Shown here in pieces: positions 11,809 to 22,140 of a stretch of 64,000 bases of DNA (the first letter of the stretch is position 1; each line of letters starts with the position of its first letter). The notes under the pieces are model-generated. The model was not told the origin of the DNA. It saw only the letters and a program-made list of their open reading frames with translations, and ran no database searches. The translations under genes were made by a program, and so were the position numbers. This stretch comes from Rhinopithecus roxellana (lineage: Eukaryota; Chordata; Mammalia; Primates; Cercopithecidae), in contig NC_044560.1 of assembly GCF_007565055.1 (NCBI RefSeq), positions 83,457,295-83,521,294 on the forward strand, given 5' to 3'.

Positions 11809-11834
11809 AGCAGGCACTGTTAAAATCCGAATGG

Positions 11835-12132
11835 GGCCGGGCGCGGTGGCTCAAGCCTGTAATCCCAGCATTTTGGGAGGCCGACGCTGGTGGATCATGA
11901 GGTCAGGAAGTCAAGACCAGCCTGGCAACCTGGGGAAACCGTCTCTACTAAAAATACAAAAATTAGCCGGGCGTGGTGGCGGACACCTGTAATTCCAGCT
12001 ACTCAGGAGGCTGAGGCAAAGAATTGTTTGAACCTGGGAGGCGGAGGTTGCAGTGAGCCGAGATCCTGCCACTGCACTCCAGCCTGGGCAACAGAGGGAG
12101 ACTCTGTCTCAAAAAAAAAAAAAAAAAAAAAA
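11835..12132 (+). mobile_element. AluS/Y
   Basis: Approximate duplication aaat(c/t)(c/g)gaatgg on both sides. Confidence 0.9.
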
Positions 12133-12181
12133 ATTGGAATGGATTATCTTTCTCAAGATTTGAACTGAAGAGGTGGAAACA

Positions 12182-12201
12182 GGGATGGGGGTGGGGTAGG
12201 G
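12182..12201 (+). other. G-quadruplex-forming motif
   Basis: Four G-runs (3, 5, 4 and 3 G) separated by loops of only 2, 1 and 2 bases, in single-copy DNA between two Alus, about 1.6 kb upstream of the CpG island. Very short loops predict a stable quadruplex. Confidence 0.6.
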
Positions 12202-12333
12202 TGGCAGTCAGAGTTTAAGAGACTAGCACTGGTTAATGATGGAGCCCCAGAATAGAGAAACAAGCTCCCAAAGCTAGCAGAATGAAGATGAGGGACGAAA
12301 CTCTCATTACCTCTTCCTTGCAACAAAGAGTTT

Positions 12334-12661
12334 TTTTGTTTTGTTTTGTTGTTTCTTTTCTTTTTTTTTTTTTGAGATGGAGTCTTGCTCTGTCACCCAG
12401 GCTGAAGTGCGGTGGCACAATCTTGGCTCACTGCAACCTCCACCTCCTGGATTCAAGCCATTCTCCTGGTTCAGCTGCCCCAGTAGCTGGGATTACAGGC
12501 GCGCACCACTATGCCGAGCTAATTTTTGTATTTTTAGTATTTTAGTAGAAACAGGGTTGCACCATGTTGGCCAGGCTGGTCTCGAACTCCTGACCTCGTG
12601 ATCCGCCTGCCTCGGCCTCCCAAAGTGCTGAGATTACAGGCGAGAGCCACCGCGGCCGGCC
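12334..12661 (-). mobile_element. AluS
   Basis: Target caac(a/g)aagagttt at 12,321-12,333 and about 12,663. It is the last Alu before the CpG-island gap. Confidence 0.92.
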
Positions 12662-13799
12662 ACAACGAAGAGTTTATCACCAACCTGATGTGCTCTCTTG
12701 AGGAATAAGTTTGTGGAACTCTTTTGCATTAATCTTTAAGGCTAAAATCAAACCTTTGGCTATAACCATGTCCAGGTCTTTCTGGGGGAATTCTCAGTGG
12801 GGAGCGCTAGCAGAGTAATCTGAGTACATCCAACACACCTGACACCTAATGGTTTTCAAATATGTTTCTACTTACCTGTTCAGAAGGCGAGGAAACACAA
12901 CTAAATAGCAAAGCACCTCTGCAGTGACACAGAAGTGACATTAAGAGACAATTGTGAATATCTTGCATCCTCAAAGTGCATAATTATTCCTGAAATCAAA
13001 ATTATAAACTGTCCAATATGACTGATTATGAACAGGAGAGGAATCCATTAAAAGCTAAACCCAAGTTTTGACAATTTGAACCTTTTTCCTCCAGTTTTAC
13101 TGTAACACAGTACTTTTCAGTACCTGACCCCAGCATAAGGAACTAGGAAACTAATTTATAGAAGTAATGCTTCTATAGTAACAGTGAAAATCCATTGATT
13201 TACTATTTTAGCAAATGTATAACCTGATATCTGTACTCTAAATATTAGAGACGTAAATTTGTCAGAGGAAGCTTGGTATACAATGAATGCTTGTATTGGA
13301 AAAGACAGAACTTGCTGATTTTACTAATTTTGTATTTCTCTGGACTTAACAAAGAATTATGTTCTCTCAGCTTCTCTGGGTTTTCCTCTTCAAATGAAAT
13401 GCTTCTGACCTGTAGAGGTTTAGAAAAGGTTATCCTCAACTAAAATAACTGCTTCAATACAAGGGAAAATTCTGTGGAAATCTTTTGCATTTGACGTTGC
13501 TAAACTTAAGTACAATAATGTCACATGTACTTATACAGTAATTGTGGGCACGCCTAAGTCCCTCCCTCTTTCCTAAACCAAATTCCCCAGATCCTAGAAA
13601 TCCAGCCCTTCTGCCCTCCGGAGGCGCCTTTCCCAACGTAAAGTACAATTTTAAATTTCAGCTCCTGACTAAAATCATGATCCGCAGTCAACTGCTAGAG
13701 AATCTGGGCACCCCGGTGCCTCTGGAGCGTGCAGCGGGTGTGGGCAAGGGCAGGGGGAGTGGGCGAAGCTGCTGGTTGGTGCCTGAAATCTGTGCGTTG
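12662..13799. other. unique Alu-free sequence upstream of the CpG island
   Basis: About 1.1 kb of AT-rich, non-repetitive sequence with no recognised transposon. It probably contains the distal promoter. A weak minus-strand exon-like patch (about 13,245-13,440) is discussed under findings. Confidence 0.6.
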
Positions 13800-14700
13800 C
13801 CCCTTTAATTGTGTCCCCAGCCCTCGGGCGTTTCTGTCCAACGCCCACGTCAGCAAATACCTTTTGTTTCTCTCACGTTGGGGCTACTTGTTTTAGGGCG
13901 CAAAGGAACGGCCTCGAAAGGGGGTCCTTCCCCAGCCGAGAACCAGGAATCTTCCCCCGGCCCGCGCGCGCGACCGGCCGGTGCGCCGCGGCCCGCGGTA
14001 AGTGGCGGCGCGCGGCGCCGGCGGAGGGCGGGCGGGCGTCGGGGCTGCCCGGGACCCGCCGCGAGCCTGGCCGCGGGCGGAGGCGCCGCGGGCTCTGACG
14101 GCCCGGGCGGCGGTGGTGCTGGGATGCGGGCCCTGGGCGCGCCTCCCCCAGACGTCCCCGGGCCGGGAGCGCGGCGGGAGGCGCCGAGGCGAGCGGGCGC
14201 CATTTGCAGCCCGGGGCGCAGCGGCGGCGGCGGCGCCGGCTCCGAGGGGCTGTGGGCGGCCACGGAGGAGGCGCGGGCGGCGGCGGCGGGCCCAGCCCGG
14301 GGCAGCGGCGGGCGTTGGTGGGCACCGGCTCCCGGCCGCCCCTCCCCGCGCCCGGCCGCGCCGCCCAGCCCGCCAGGCCGGCCCCTCCTGCGCGCCCGGG
14401 AGGGGCTGCGGGACAATGGCCGCGCCGTCGCCGCCCGCGCCCGCCTAGCCGCCCGGCCCGGCCCGGGGAAAGGCGGGAAGGCGCGCGGAGCCTCCTGGCG
14501 GCGGCGGCGGGAAGGCGGCGGGGACGGCGCCGGGCGTGTCTGGAGCCGTCGGGCGCCGCGGACTCCGGAGGGGCTCGGGCTGCGCGGCGCAAAGACGGGC
14601 GGCCGCCGGGGAGGGGGGGCGCGTGGGGAGGGCAGGGCCGGGGCCGGAGCCTCTGCGGGCGCGGCCAGGGGCGCTGCTGGTGAGCCTGGCTCCCAGGGCA
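13800..14700. promoter_or_regulatory. CpG-island promoter, probably of a + strand gene
   Basis: An abrupt change from AT-rich flanks to very GC-rich sequence full of undecayed CpG, with CGG runs near 14,219-14,236, 14,280 and 14,496. No TATA box is seen in the island near the proposed first exon. A CRE-like ACGTCA lies at 13,847-13,852, a YY1-like GCGCCATTTG at 14,197-14,206, and several GGGCGG-type boxes occur. No Alu lies within about 1.1 kb to the left or 1.8 kb to the right. This is the usual look of a broadly expressed, methylation-free vertebrate promoter. Direction is inferred from the + strand donor at 13,998 and the exons proposed downstream. A minus-strand donor-like GTGAGT (14,787 down to 14,782) leaves divergent transcription possible. 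The exact start site cannot be read from sequence alone. Confidence 0.85.
13870..13997 (+). other. candidate untranslated first exon (start approximate)
   Basis: GC-rich transcribed-type sequence ending in GCG followed by GTAAGT at 13,998-14,003, a strong 5' splice site at the left shoulder of the CpG island. The left boundary is arbitrary because the start site is unknown. The segment contains no ATG, so it would be untranslated. A second possible + donor, CTG followed by GTGAGC at 14,680, would give a longer or alternative first exon that includes the short frame beginning ATGGCCGCGCC at 14,416 (MAAPSPPAPA then stop). Confidence 0.45.
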
Positions 14701-15039
14701 GTAGCCCGAGTTTCTCGGTACAGCCTCCATCCTTGGTTTTATGTCAAGATGCGACATCTGGGCTTAGAAAAGCGAGGGCGAACTCACCGCGCCTAACCAA
14801 TGTTGAGCTCCAACTATTTGCTTCTGGACGGAACCGTACATGCTCATCTCTACCCATGCGGACCGCCTGTTTTGTGAGTTAGTCAGCGGCTTGTTCCCTT
14901 CCCCTTCAGATGCGCTTATTTATCGCTGATTGTTCCAATGGCCCTACTCCACATCATTCTGAGACGCGTTTGGAAGCGGTAGATTCACACACACCTGGTG
15001 GGCTTCTAACCACACGTCAGTCACCTCTATGCTTGATAA
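14701..15039. other. unique sequence on the right shoulder of the CpG island
   Basis: GC content falls quickly here. It includes donor-like GTGAGT hexamers on the minus strand (14,787 down to 14,782) and on the + strand (14,873). No repeat and no convincing exon pair seen. Confidence 0.5.
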
Positions 15040-15190
15040 ACCTTTATATTTGCACAACTTTAAATGAAGTGCTTTCACCTATATGAATTATTTCACTTAA
15101 TTTCACATAAAACAACCACTTAGGCTGACGGGAATTCCACTTTGCAGATGAGGAAACACGTGTGAAGCATGGCGTTTTACCTCTAGGCCA
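15040..15190 (-). repeat. MIR SINE, antisense
   Basis: Matches the MIR core wording in reverse (ttacttaatttcacataaaacaacc, then cagatgaggaaac). Ancient mammalian SINE; the ends are diffuse. Confidence 0.6.
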
Positions 15191-15820
15191 GGGTGACCAT
15201 AGCCACCCAGGACCTCCTGTTCCCGTCCTGCCTTCCCTCCTAAGGTACCTCCAGAGGAGTCTTTAGAAGGGCCAATCTTACACAGCGCTTCCCTGCTCTA
15301 AAAATCTTAACTGATCTTTTTCAGGAAAGCCTCCAAAATCCCCAGCAAGCTTCTGCTCCAGTCTTAATCTCCATGCCTCAGGTACGGATGCATTTGTAGA
15401 CTGGAGCAAGAGCCCCCACTGATAAGCAGGGATCAGATGTCTTTATTCCTGGGAACCTCTCTGGCCACACAAGTGGCAACTGGGAAGTGAGAATCTGGCT
15501 TAGGGCCCTTGACCAAATGGGTGTCTGGGTGGATTGTGCTAAAAAATGTCAGCAGGAGGCATAATGAGTAGGGACTCCAGGAAGGAGGCCAAGCCACTAA
15601 CCCTTATCTCCAAGCCCTGAAATCACCAGCTTTGCTGTTGATAATGATTTGAGGCCATCAAAAACTTTGTAAGATAGAGTAATATTGATTCATCCTGTAT
15701 CATTTAAATCTAATTTTTAGATAAAACTATGTCTAATAGACTTAACTCAGTGACACAATGATATGTTAATCATATTTAAAGGATTTGATGTTTGATTCCC
15801 TTGAATGAAGCTTTTGTTAC
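15191..15820. other. mostly unique intronic sequence
   Basis: The part at 15,285-15,380 has L2-like wording (cttaactgatctttttcaggaaagcc). The rest shows no recognised repeat or splice-flanked exon. Confidence 0.4.
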
Positions 15821-15824
15821 TTTT

Positions 15825-16150
15825 GTTCTCAAAATTGGTCAGTGGCTTCCCATCTTAACGCAGTTTAAAAGCCAAAAGCTCCATAATAGTCTATGCAGCG
15901 TTACAGCATCTGGTCTCACTATGTCCTACTTCTCTCATGATCTGCTTTCCCTTTCTGACTCCATATCCCATTGCTTCCCCACTGCTCACCTCAGGGCCTT
16001 TGCACTTGCTTTTCCCTTTGCCTGAAATACTCTTTCCCCAGACACCCACATGACTCTCTTACTTCCTTTGGACTTTACCCAAATACCATCTTCTCAATGA
16101 GGCTTTCCCCAACTATAGTTTTGATTCTCTTACGTGTTTTTATTCTAAAT
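15825..16150 (+). repeat. L2 LINE fragment
   Basis: Characteristic L2 3' region wording: cagtggcttcccatc, cagggcctttgcacttgc, tttgcctgaaatactctttcc, and a trailing gaggctttcccc. Confidence 0.75.
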
Positions 16151-16484
16151 CTTTTCTGTCTCATGCCATTTGTGCAGCTATAAAAATACTTTGGGACTGG
16201 GTAATTACACAGAACAGAAATTTATTTCTCACACTTCTGGAGGCTGGGAAGTCCAGGCAGTTTGGTGTCTAGTGAGGGCTGCTCTTTGCTTCCAAGATGG
16301 CACCGTGTTGCTGCATCCTGTGGATGGGAGGACTGCTGTGTCTTCACGTGGCAGAAGGGATAGAAGGGCAAAAGGGGCCAAACTCATTCCCTCAGGTCCT
16401 TTTATAAGGGCATTAATTCCATCCATGAAGGCAGAGCCTTTGTGGCCAAATCACCTCCTAAACGTGATACTGTTGCAATAGGGA

Positions 16485-16795
16485 TGAATTTTTTTTTTTT
16501 TTTTTTTTTGAGACGGAGTCTTGCTCTGTCGCCCAGGCTGGAGTGCAGTGGTGCTATCTCGACTCACTGCAAGCTCCGCCTCCCGGGTTCACGCCATTCT
16601 CTTGCCTCAGCCTCCCGAGGAGCTGGGACTACAGGCGCCCACCACCACATCTCTACTAAAAATTTTTTTGTATTTTTTAGTAGAGATAGGGTTTCATCGT
16701 GTTAGCCAGGATGGTCTTGATCTCCTGACCTCTGATCCGCCTGCGTCGGCCTCCCAAAGTGCTGGTATTACAGGCGTGAGCCACCGTGCCCGGCC
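16485..16795 (-). mobile_element. AluY/S inserted in the MaLR LTR
   Basis: Poly-T then an inverted Alu ending cccggcc. The target duplication is approximately (a/g)gggatgaa, at about 16,480 and again at 16,798. Confidence 0.85.
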
Positions 16796-16856
16796 TTGGG
16801 GATGAAGTTTCAACATGAATTTTGGAGGGGATACAAATGTTCAAACCACCACTGTT

Positions 16857-17162
16857 TTGTTTTTTGTTTTTTTTTTTTTTGTGACGGAGTCTCGCTCTGT
16901 CGCCCGGGCTGGAGTGCAGTGGCCGGATCTCAGCTCACTGCAAGCTCCGCCTCCCGGGTTCCCGCCATTCTCCTGCTTCAGCCTCCCGAGTAGCTGGGAC
17001 TACAAGCGCCCGCCACCTCGCCTGGCTAGTTTTTTGTATTTTTTAGTAGAGACAGGGTTTCACCATGTTAGCCAGGATGGTCTCGATCTCCTGACCTCGT
17101 GATCCGCCCGTCTCGGCCTCCCAAAGTGCTGGGATTACAGGCTTGAGCCACCGCGCCCGGCC
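16857..17162 (-). mobile_element. AluY inserted in the same LTR
   Basis: Little-diverged AluY with the monkey-type 'gtggccggatctcagctcactgc'. Duplicated target caaacc(a/g)ccactg(t) lies on both sides. Confidence 0.9.
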
Positions 17163-17194
17163 CAAACCGCCACTGTTAAATATTTTTAATACAG

Positions 17195-17345
17195 ACGATC
17201 ACTGACTTACAGTGGCTTAACTTATGATTTTTTGACTTTACAGTGGGTTTAATGGGGTATTAAAGGCATTTTAAACTTATAATGTTTTCAACTTAAAATA
17301 GGTTTATTGGGATGTAACCCCATCATAAGTTGAGGAGCATCTGTA
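17195..17345. mobile_element. Tigger-like DNA transposon remnant (MITE)
   Basis: About 150 bp beginning atcactgacttacagtggct and ending ccatcataagttgaggagca, i.e. related inverted termini (gacttacagtgg versus reverse of ccatcataagtt). This wording is typical of internally deleted TcMar-Tigger copies. Subfamily not assigned. Confidence 0.6.
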
Positions 17346-17540
17346 CTTAATTCTAAATCTTCCCAAAGCTAAAGGATCGTTTATCCATCAAGGAATACAA
17401 TTACCACTCTAGTTAGCTGAAGTTCCTTATGACTCAGGAATGTTTGCTAAGCAGGCTAACAAGATTAGTTTTGCTGACACTGGTGGGACATATTAAATTT
17501 TAGATTAATGACTCTATATCTTAAAAGAGTTGATCTTCTC

Positions 17541-17849
17541 AGCCGGGTGTGGTGGCTCATGCCTGTAATCCCAACACTTTGGGAGGTTGGGGTGTGGAGG
17601 GAGGCGGTGGTGAATCACGAGGTCAGGAGTTCGAGACCAGCCTGGACAAGATGGTGAAACCCCATCTTTACTAAAAATACAAAAATTAGCAGGGCGCAGT
17701 AGCAGGCACCTGTAATCACAACTACTCGGGAGGCTGAAGCAGGAGCATGGGTTGAACCCGGGAGGCAGAGATTGCAGTGAACCAAGATCACGCCACTGCA
17801 CTCTAGCCTGGGTGACAGAGCAAGACTCTGTCTCAAAAAAAAAAAAAAG
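17541..17849 (+). mobile_element. AluS/Y
   Basis: Full length, with perfect 15-bp target duplication agagttgatcttctc at 17,526-17,540 and 17,850-17,864. Confidence 0.92.
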
Positions 17850-17864
17850 AGAGTTGATCTTCTC

Positions 17865-18337
17865 AACTACAACCTTAGTTCAAGTTATACTCGCTACCTA
17901 AATCTTCCGTCTACTCATAGAAATACATGTCTTTTGCTTCTGTTCCAAAGACCTTCGAACTTAATGGTTCCTAAAATGTGTAATTGTCTTTCCCAACCAC
18001 CTTTTTAAAGATCATTGAACTTGATGGAAGTCTTGAATTCTGTTATATTCTTGGGACTATTATAATATTTAACTCTTACAGATATTTAAAATGTTTCCAT
18101 TTGGATTTTGGATGTCCCATATAAATTGATCTAACTTGCTGTTTCAGTGTATAAAGTCACTCTACTGGAAGAAGAAAATCTGAAATGTATTACCCATTTC
18201 CATTACCTAATCACATAATTCTGAAAATAAACCTTTTGTGATGAGTCAAGAGTACTGCTATGAATGCATGTTACGTAAAAATCCTTTCAATGTGAATATC
18301 AAGTTGTAACTGACCCCAATGTATAGGACAATTCCTA
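17865..18337. other. unique sequence
   Basis: AT-rich with no recognised repeat and no convincing exon. Confidence 0.5.
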
Positions 18338-18356
18338 TTTTTTTTGAGATATAACT

Positions 18357-18629
18357 GGTTTTTTTTGAGATGGAGTTTCGCTCTTGTTGCCCAGGCTGGA
18401 GTGCAATGGTGCGATCTGGGCTCACTGCAACCTCGCCTCCCAGGGTCAAGCAATTCTCTTGCCTCAGCCTCCCAAGTAGCTGAGATTACAGGAGCCTGCC
18501 ACCATACCCAGCTCATTTTTTGTACTTTAATAGAGATGGGGTTTCTCTTGAACTTCTGACCTCAGGTGATCCACCCGCCTCCGCTTTCCAAAGTGCTGGG
18601 AATACAGGTGTGAGCCACCGCACCTGGCC
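18357..18629 (-). mobile_element. AluS inside the L1
   Basis: The target gagatataact is repeated at 18,346-18,356 and 18,631-18,641. Confidence 0.9.
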
Positions 18630-18923
18630 TGAGATATAACTCTTATACCATAAAAGTTACCCCTTTTAAAGTGTACAATTCAGTTTTTTGATATGGTCAC
18701 AAAATTGTTCAACCATCACCACCCTCTTAACTCCAGAACATTTTCATCACTTGCATAAAGAAACCCCATGCCTGTTAACAGTCACTCCCCACTCCCATGT
18801 CTCCCTAGCTCCTGATAACCCCTTATCTACTTCCTATGTGGATCTACCCATTCTGGGTATTTCATGTGAATAAAATCATAAATCTGTTTTTTATGACTAG
18901 TTTCTGTAACTTAGCATGAGGTT

Positions 18924-19227
18924 TTTTTTTTTGTTTTTTGTTTTTTTTGAGACAGAGTCTTGCTCTGTCACCCAGGCTGGAGTACAGTGGCACAATCTCA
19001 GCTCACTACAAGCTCCGCCTCCCGGGTTCACGCCATTCTCCTGCCTCAGCCTCCCGAGTAGCTGGGACTACAGGCGCTGGCCACCACGCCTGGCTAATTT
19101 TTTGTATTTTTAGTAGAGACAGGGTTCACCATGTTGGCCAGGATGGTCTTGATCTCCTGACCTTGTGATCCGCCCACCTCGGCCTCCCAAAGTGCTGGGA
19201 TTATAGGCATGAGCCACCATACCTGGC
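18924..19227 (-). mobile_element. AluY/S inside the L1
   Basis: Together with the following half Alu it is flanked by agcatgaggttttt at about 18,912 and 19,387. Confidence 0.88.
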
Positions 19228-19385
19228 CTTGTTTGTTTTTTAGAGACAGGATCTCACTGTCACCCACACTGGATTGTGGTGGCATAATCCTAGTTCACTA
19301 CATCCTTGACCTCCTGGGCTCATCCAGTCCTCTGCCTCAGCCTTCCGAGTAGCTGGGACTGCAGGCTCATACCACTGTTCCCAGC
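19228..19385 (-). mobile_element. partial old Alu (monomer-like)
   Basis: About 150 bp with 'gagacaggatctcac' and 'ccagccag', lacking one arm. The AluY to its left probably inserted at its poly-T end, since the outer duplication flanks both. Confidence 0.7.
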
Positions 19386-19427
19386 CAGCATGAGGTTTTT
19401 AAGGTTCACCCATGTTGTAGTATATAC

Positions 19428-20075
19428 AGTCATATGTCACTTAATGATGGGTATATGTTCTGAGAAATGTGTTGTTAGGTGATTTTTGTCATTGTGTGAA
19501 CATCATAGAATGTGCTTACACAAACCTAGCTGGAATAGCCTACTACACACCTAGGCTGTATGGTATAGCCTATAACTCCTAGGCTACAATCTTGTATAGC
19601 ATAATACTACAGGCATTTGTAAAACAATGGTAAGTATGTGTCTAAACATATCTAAACACAGGAAAGCTGGGCGCGGTGGCTCACTCCTGTAATCCCAGCA
19701 CTTTGGGAGGCCAAGGTGGGTGGATCACCCGAGGTCAGGAGTTCAAGACAAGCCTGGCCAACATGGTAAAACCCCGTCTCTACTAAAAATACAAAAATTA
19801 GCCCAACATGGTGGTGGGCGCCTGTAATCCTGGCTACTCAGGAGGCTGAGGCAGAAAAACTGCTTGAACCCAGGAGGCAGAGGTTGCAGTGACCCAAGAT
19901 CGTGCTACTGCACTCCAGCCAGGGGGATAGAGCAAGACTTTGTCTCCAAAAATAAATAAACAAGCAAACAAACACAGGAAAGGTACAATAAAAATATGGT
20001 GTTATAATCTTATGGGATCACCGTCGTATATGTGGTCAGTTGTTGACCAAAATGTTATGCAGCACATGACCATAT
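19428..20075 (+). mobile_element. Tigger-like DNA transposon remnant, split by an Alu
   Basis: It begins acagtcatatgtcacttaatg and ends cagcacatgacc, an imperfect inverted pair, with TA-type target bases and L1 sequence resuming on each side. The internal text (cctactacacacctaggctg; ggatcaccgtcgtatatg) recurs in primate genomes as a Tigger-class MITE. No transposase frame. Confidence 0.65.
19667..19969 (+). mobile_element. AluS inside the DNA transposon
   Basis: Perfect 13-bp duplication aaacacaggaaag at 19,654-19,666 and 19,970-19,982. Confidence 0.93.
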
Positions 20076-20432
20076 CAGTACTTCATTCTTTTTATGGCCG
20101 AGTTACATTCCATTATATGGGTATACCACATTTTGTTTACCCATCTGTCCATCGATGGACATTTGGGTTGTTTCCACCTCTTAACTGTTACAAATAATGC
20201 TACTATAAATATTCGTATATCAGTTTCTGTGTAGACGTATGCGTTCATTACTCTTGGATATATACTTAGGAGTGAAATGGCTGGGTCATATGATAACTCT
20301 ATGTTTAATCATTTGAGGAACTCCCGGACTGTTTTCTAAAGTCGCTGTACCATTTTATATTTCCACGAGCAGTGTATGAAGATTCTCGTTTATCTATACT
20401 CTGGCCAACACTTAGTATGTTCATGTTTTCAA

Positions 20433-20519
20433 AAAAAATTATTGTATCTCTGGAAAAACATAAAAAAAAAGAAAATATAGAAAAAGAAGAAGAAAAAAAT
20501 TAAAAAGAAATATTATTGT
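20433..20519. repeat. A/purine-rich low-complexity patch within the L1
   Basis: About 85 bp of A and GAA runs interrupts otherwise colinear antisense L1. It has no recognisable Alu body. Confidence 0.6.
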
Positions 20520-20639
20520 AGCAAACTATCCCAGTGAGTATGAAGTAGTATCTCATTGGGATTTTGATTTGGATGTCGCTAATGATTAATGATGCTAAAC
20601 ATCTCTTCATGTGCTTATTTCTATTTGTCTTAGTCTTAT

Positions 20640-20812
20640 TTATTTTAGTGATTATCTTATTTAATCCTCTTAACATACTTCCTTCGAGCCTCTTAACAGT
20701 CAATAACCTCATTTTACAAAAAGGAAACCAATGCTTATAGTTAAGTAACTTGACAAAGTCACACAGCTAATGATTGGTAGACGTATAATCCTGTGTTTCT
20801 TCTTTTTAAAAT
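20640..20812 (-). repeat. MIR SINE, antisense
   Basis: Reads atcttatttaatcctcttaac, tacaaaaaggaaac, then ttgacaaagtcacacagctaat, the reversed MIR core and tRNA-related end. Confidence 0.75.
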
Positions 20813-20814
20813 CC

Positions 20815-21362
20815 TTCAAAAGTGCTCCAGAACCCACAAAAGTGGAGGGGCTTCCAAGATCTAGCTCTTACATACTTTTCTAGTTTAATCTGCCATCCTT
20901 CCATAGGCCCGCAGTCTCTAGCTATAGCAAACTTCTTACCATCTCTGAGGAGGCCATGCTGTTTAATATACTGTTTTTGCCTTCCCATTTAGTGCTCTCT
21001 CTGGCTAGAATGCCTTTTGCCCTCTTTCTCATGTATAAACTTCTTTTCATCCTTCAAGACTCAGCCTAAACGTTGAGCCTTTTGGAAACATTTCTCAGTA
21101 CTCCCAGGTACAATAATTTGCTTTCTTTGTTTTACAGTTTCCTTCTACTATGAGTATTTTCTTCATTGTATTGTCACTTTGTCTAAAAGTCTCTCCTCTT
21201 CCTGTCTCTTCGCTTTCTCTGACTCTCTCCTAATAGTGAGCTGCTTAAGAGTGAGCACTGACCTTTGACATGTCATCACCTCTGTATTCTCAGGACCAGG
21301 TATAGTTTGGTGTAGAGTAGTTGCTCAGTAGATATGTCTTGAATAAATGCATTTCACCTGTC
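20815..21362 (+). repeat. L2 LINE fragment
   Basis: L2 3' region: ctctggctagaatgcc, ttcatccttcaagactcagcc, tagtgagctgcttaagag, and a near-terminal gaataaatgcatt. Confidence 0.8.
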
Positions 21363-21402
21363 AATTTGAGTATCTGCCCTTCTCATAAAAATTGAATAAA
21401 AG

Positions 21403-21690
21403 GGCCAGGTACAGTGGCTCACATGTGTAATCCCAACACTTTGGGAGGCCAAGGCAGGCAGATCACTTGAGGCCAGGAGTTTGAGACCAGCCTGATCAAC
21501 ATGGCGAAACCCCGTCTCTATTAAAAGTACAATAATTAGCCAGGTGTGGTGGTGCGTGCCTGTAATCCCAGCTGCTCAAGAGGCTGAGGCTTGAACCCAG
21601 GAGTGGGAAGTTGCAGTGAGCCGAGATCCTGCCGCTGCACTCCAGCCTGGGTGACAGAGTGAGACTGTCTCAAAAAAAAAAAAAAAAAAA
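21403..21690 (+). mobile_element. AluS with a right-arm deletion
   Basis: About 12 bases are missing after 'gaggctgaggc'. Confidence 0.88.
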
Positions 21691-21724
21691 GAATAAAATA
21701 TTTTTCTGGGAAAATATAGAAAGA

Positions 21725-21870
21725 GCCAGACATGGTGGTGCACTGCTATAGTCCCAGCTATGTGAGAGACTGAAGCAGGATCACTTGAGCCCCGGAGGCC
21801 AAGGCTGCAGTGAGCCAAAATCATACCACTGCACTCCAGGCTGGTGAGACCTTGTCTTAAGAATTTAAAA
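21725..21870 (+). mobile_element. Alu right-arm fragment
   Basis: Begins gagccagacatggtggtgc; no left arm. Confidence 0.75.
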
Positions 21871-22140
21871 AAGGAAAATATACCTCTATGAAGTTCAGAA
21901 CAATGTAAAATTAATTATTGTATCAAAATATGAAGTTGCTTTCTTTCACCTGTTTTTCTGACCCTTCAGAAAACCTCCACTGCTTTGAATCCTGTGGCTT
22001 TCAGCAGCATGTGAAATACGGAGGGCATAACCTCTGGAGGGATACTTTATATCACTTTCAGTTCCCTCTGTCTTCCTGGCACTGTTGGACTAGGTCCAAC
22101 ATAAAATTCTTATAGTTCCAGAATATCTGGGGGAAGTTTT
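21871..22140. other. unique sequence with a strong acceptor-like tract
   Basis: The pyrimidine run ending ccttcag at about 21,969 looks like a 3' splice site, but no matching donor is convincing. Listed under findings. Confidence 0.4.

Larger units (their letters stand above)
16165..17180 (-). mobile_element. MaLR LTR (MLT1/MST-like), split by two Alus
   Basis: Segments 16,165-16,484, 16,796-16,856 and 17,163-17,180 join into one antisense LTR: gactgggtaatt, cttctggaggctgggaagtcc, ggcaccgtgttgctgcatcc, aagtttcaacatgaattttgg, ttcaaaccaccactg. It is a non-autonomous ERVL-MaLR relic without coding capacity. Confidence 0.75.
18338..20625 (-). mobile_element. L1 3' portion, antisense, interrupted by three Alus and a DNA transposon
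   Basis: LINE-1 sequence in reverse: the 3' UTR-type start (gagatataactcttatacca, aaagtgtacaattcag, gttcaaccatcacc) at 18,338, then the ORF2 end in antisense (aataatgctactataaat, ggagtgaaatggctgggtcatatg). The pieces 18,338-18,356, 18,630-18,923, 19,386-19,430, 20,076-20,432 and 20,520-20,625 are colinear. It resembles an older L1M/PB age class and is not coding. Confidence 0.85.

Noticed and set aside
13809..14882. 357-codon + strand frame and long minus-strand frames (up to 294 codons) across the CpG island
   Set aside because: Composition is almost only Ala, Gly, Pro and Arg in several frames at once, which is what GC-rich DNA gives by chance. No domain, and a splice donor at 13,998 falls inside the frame.
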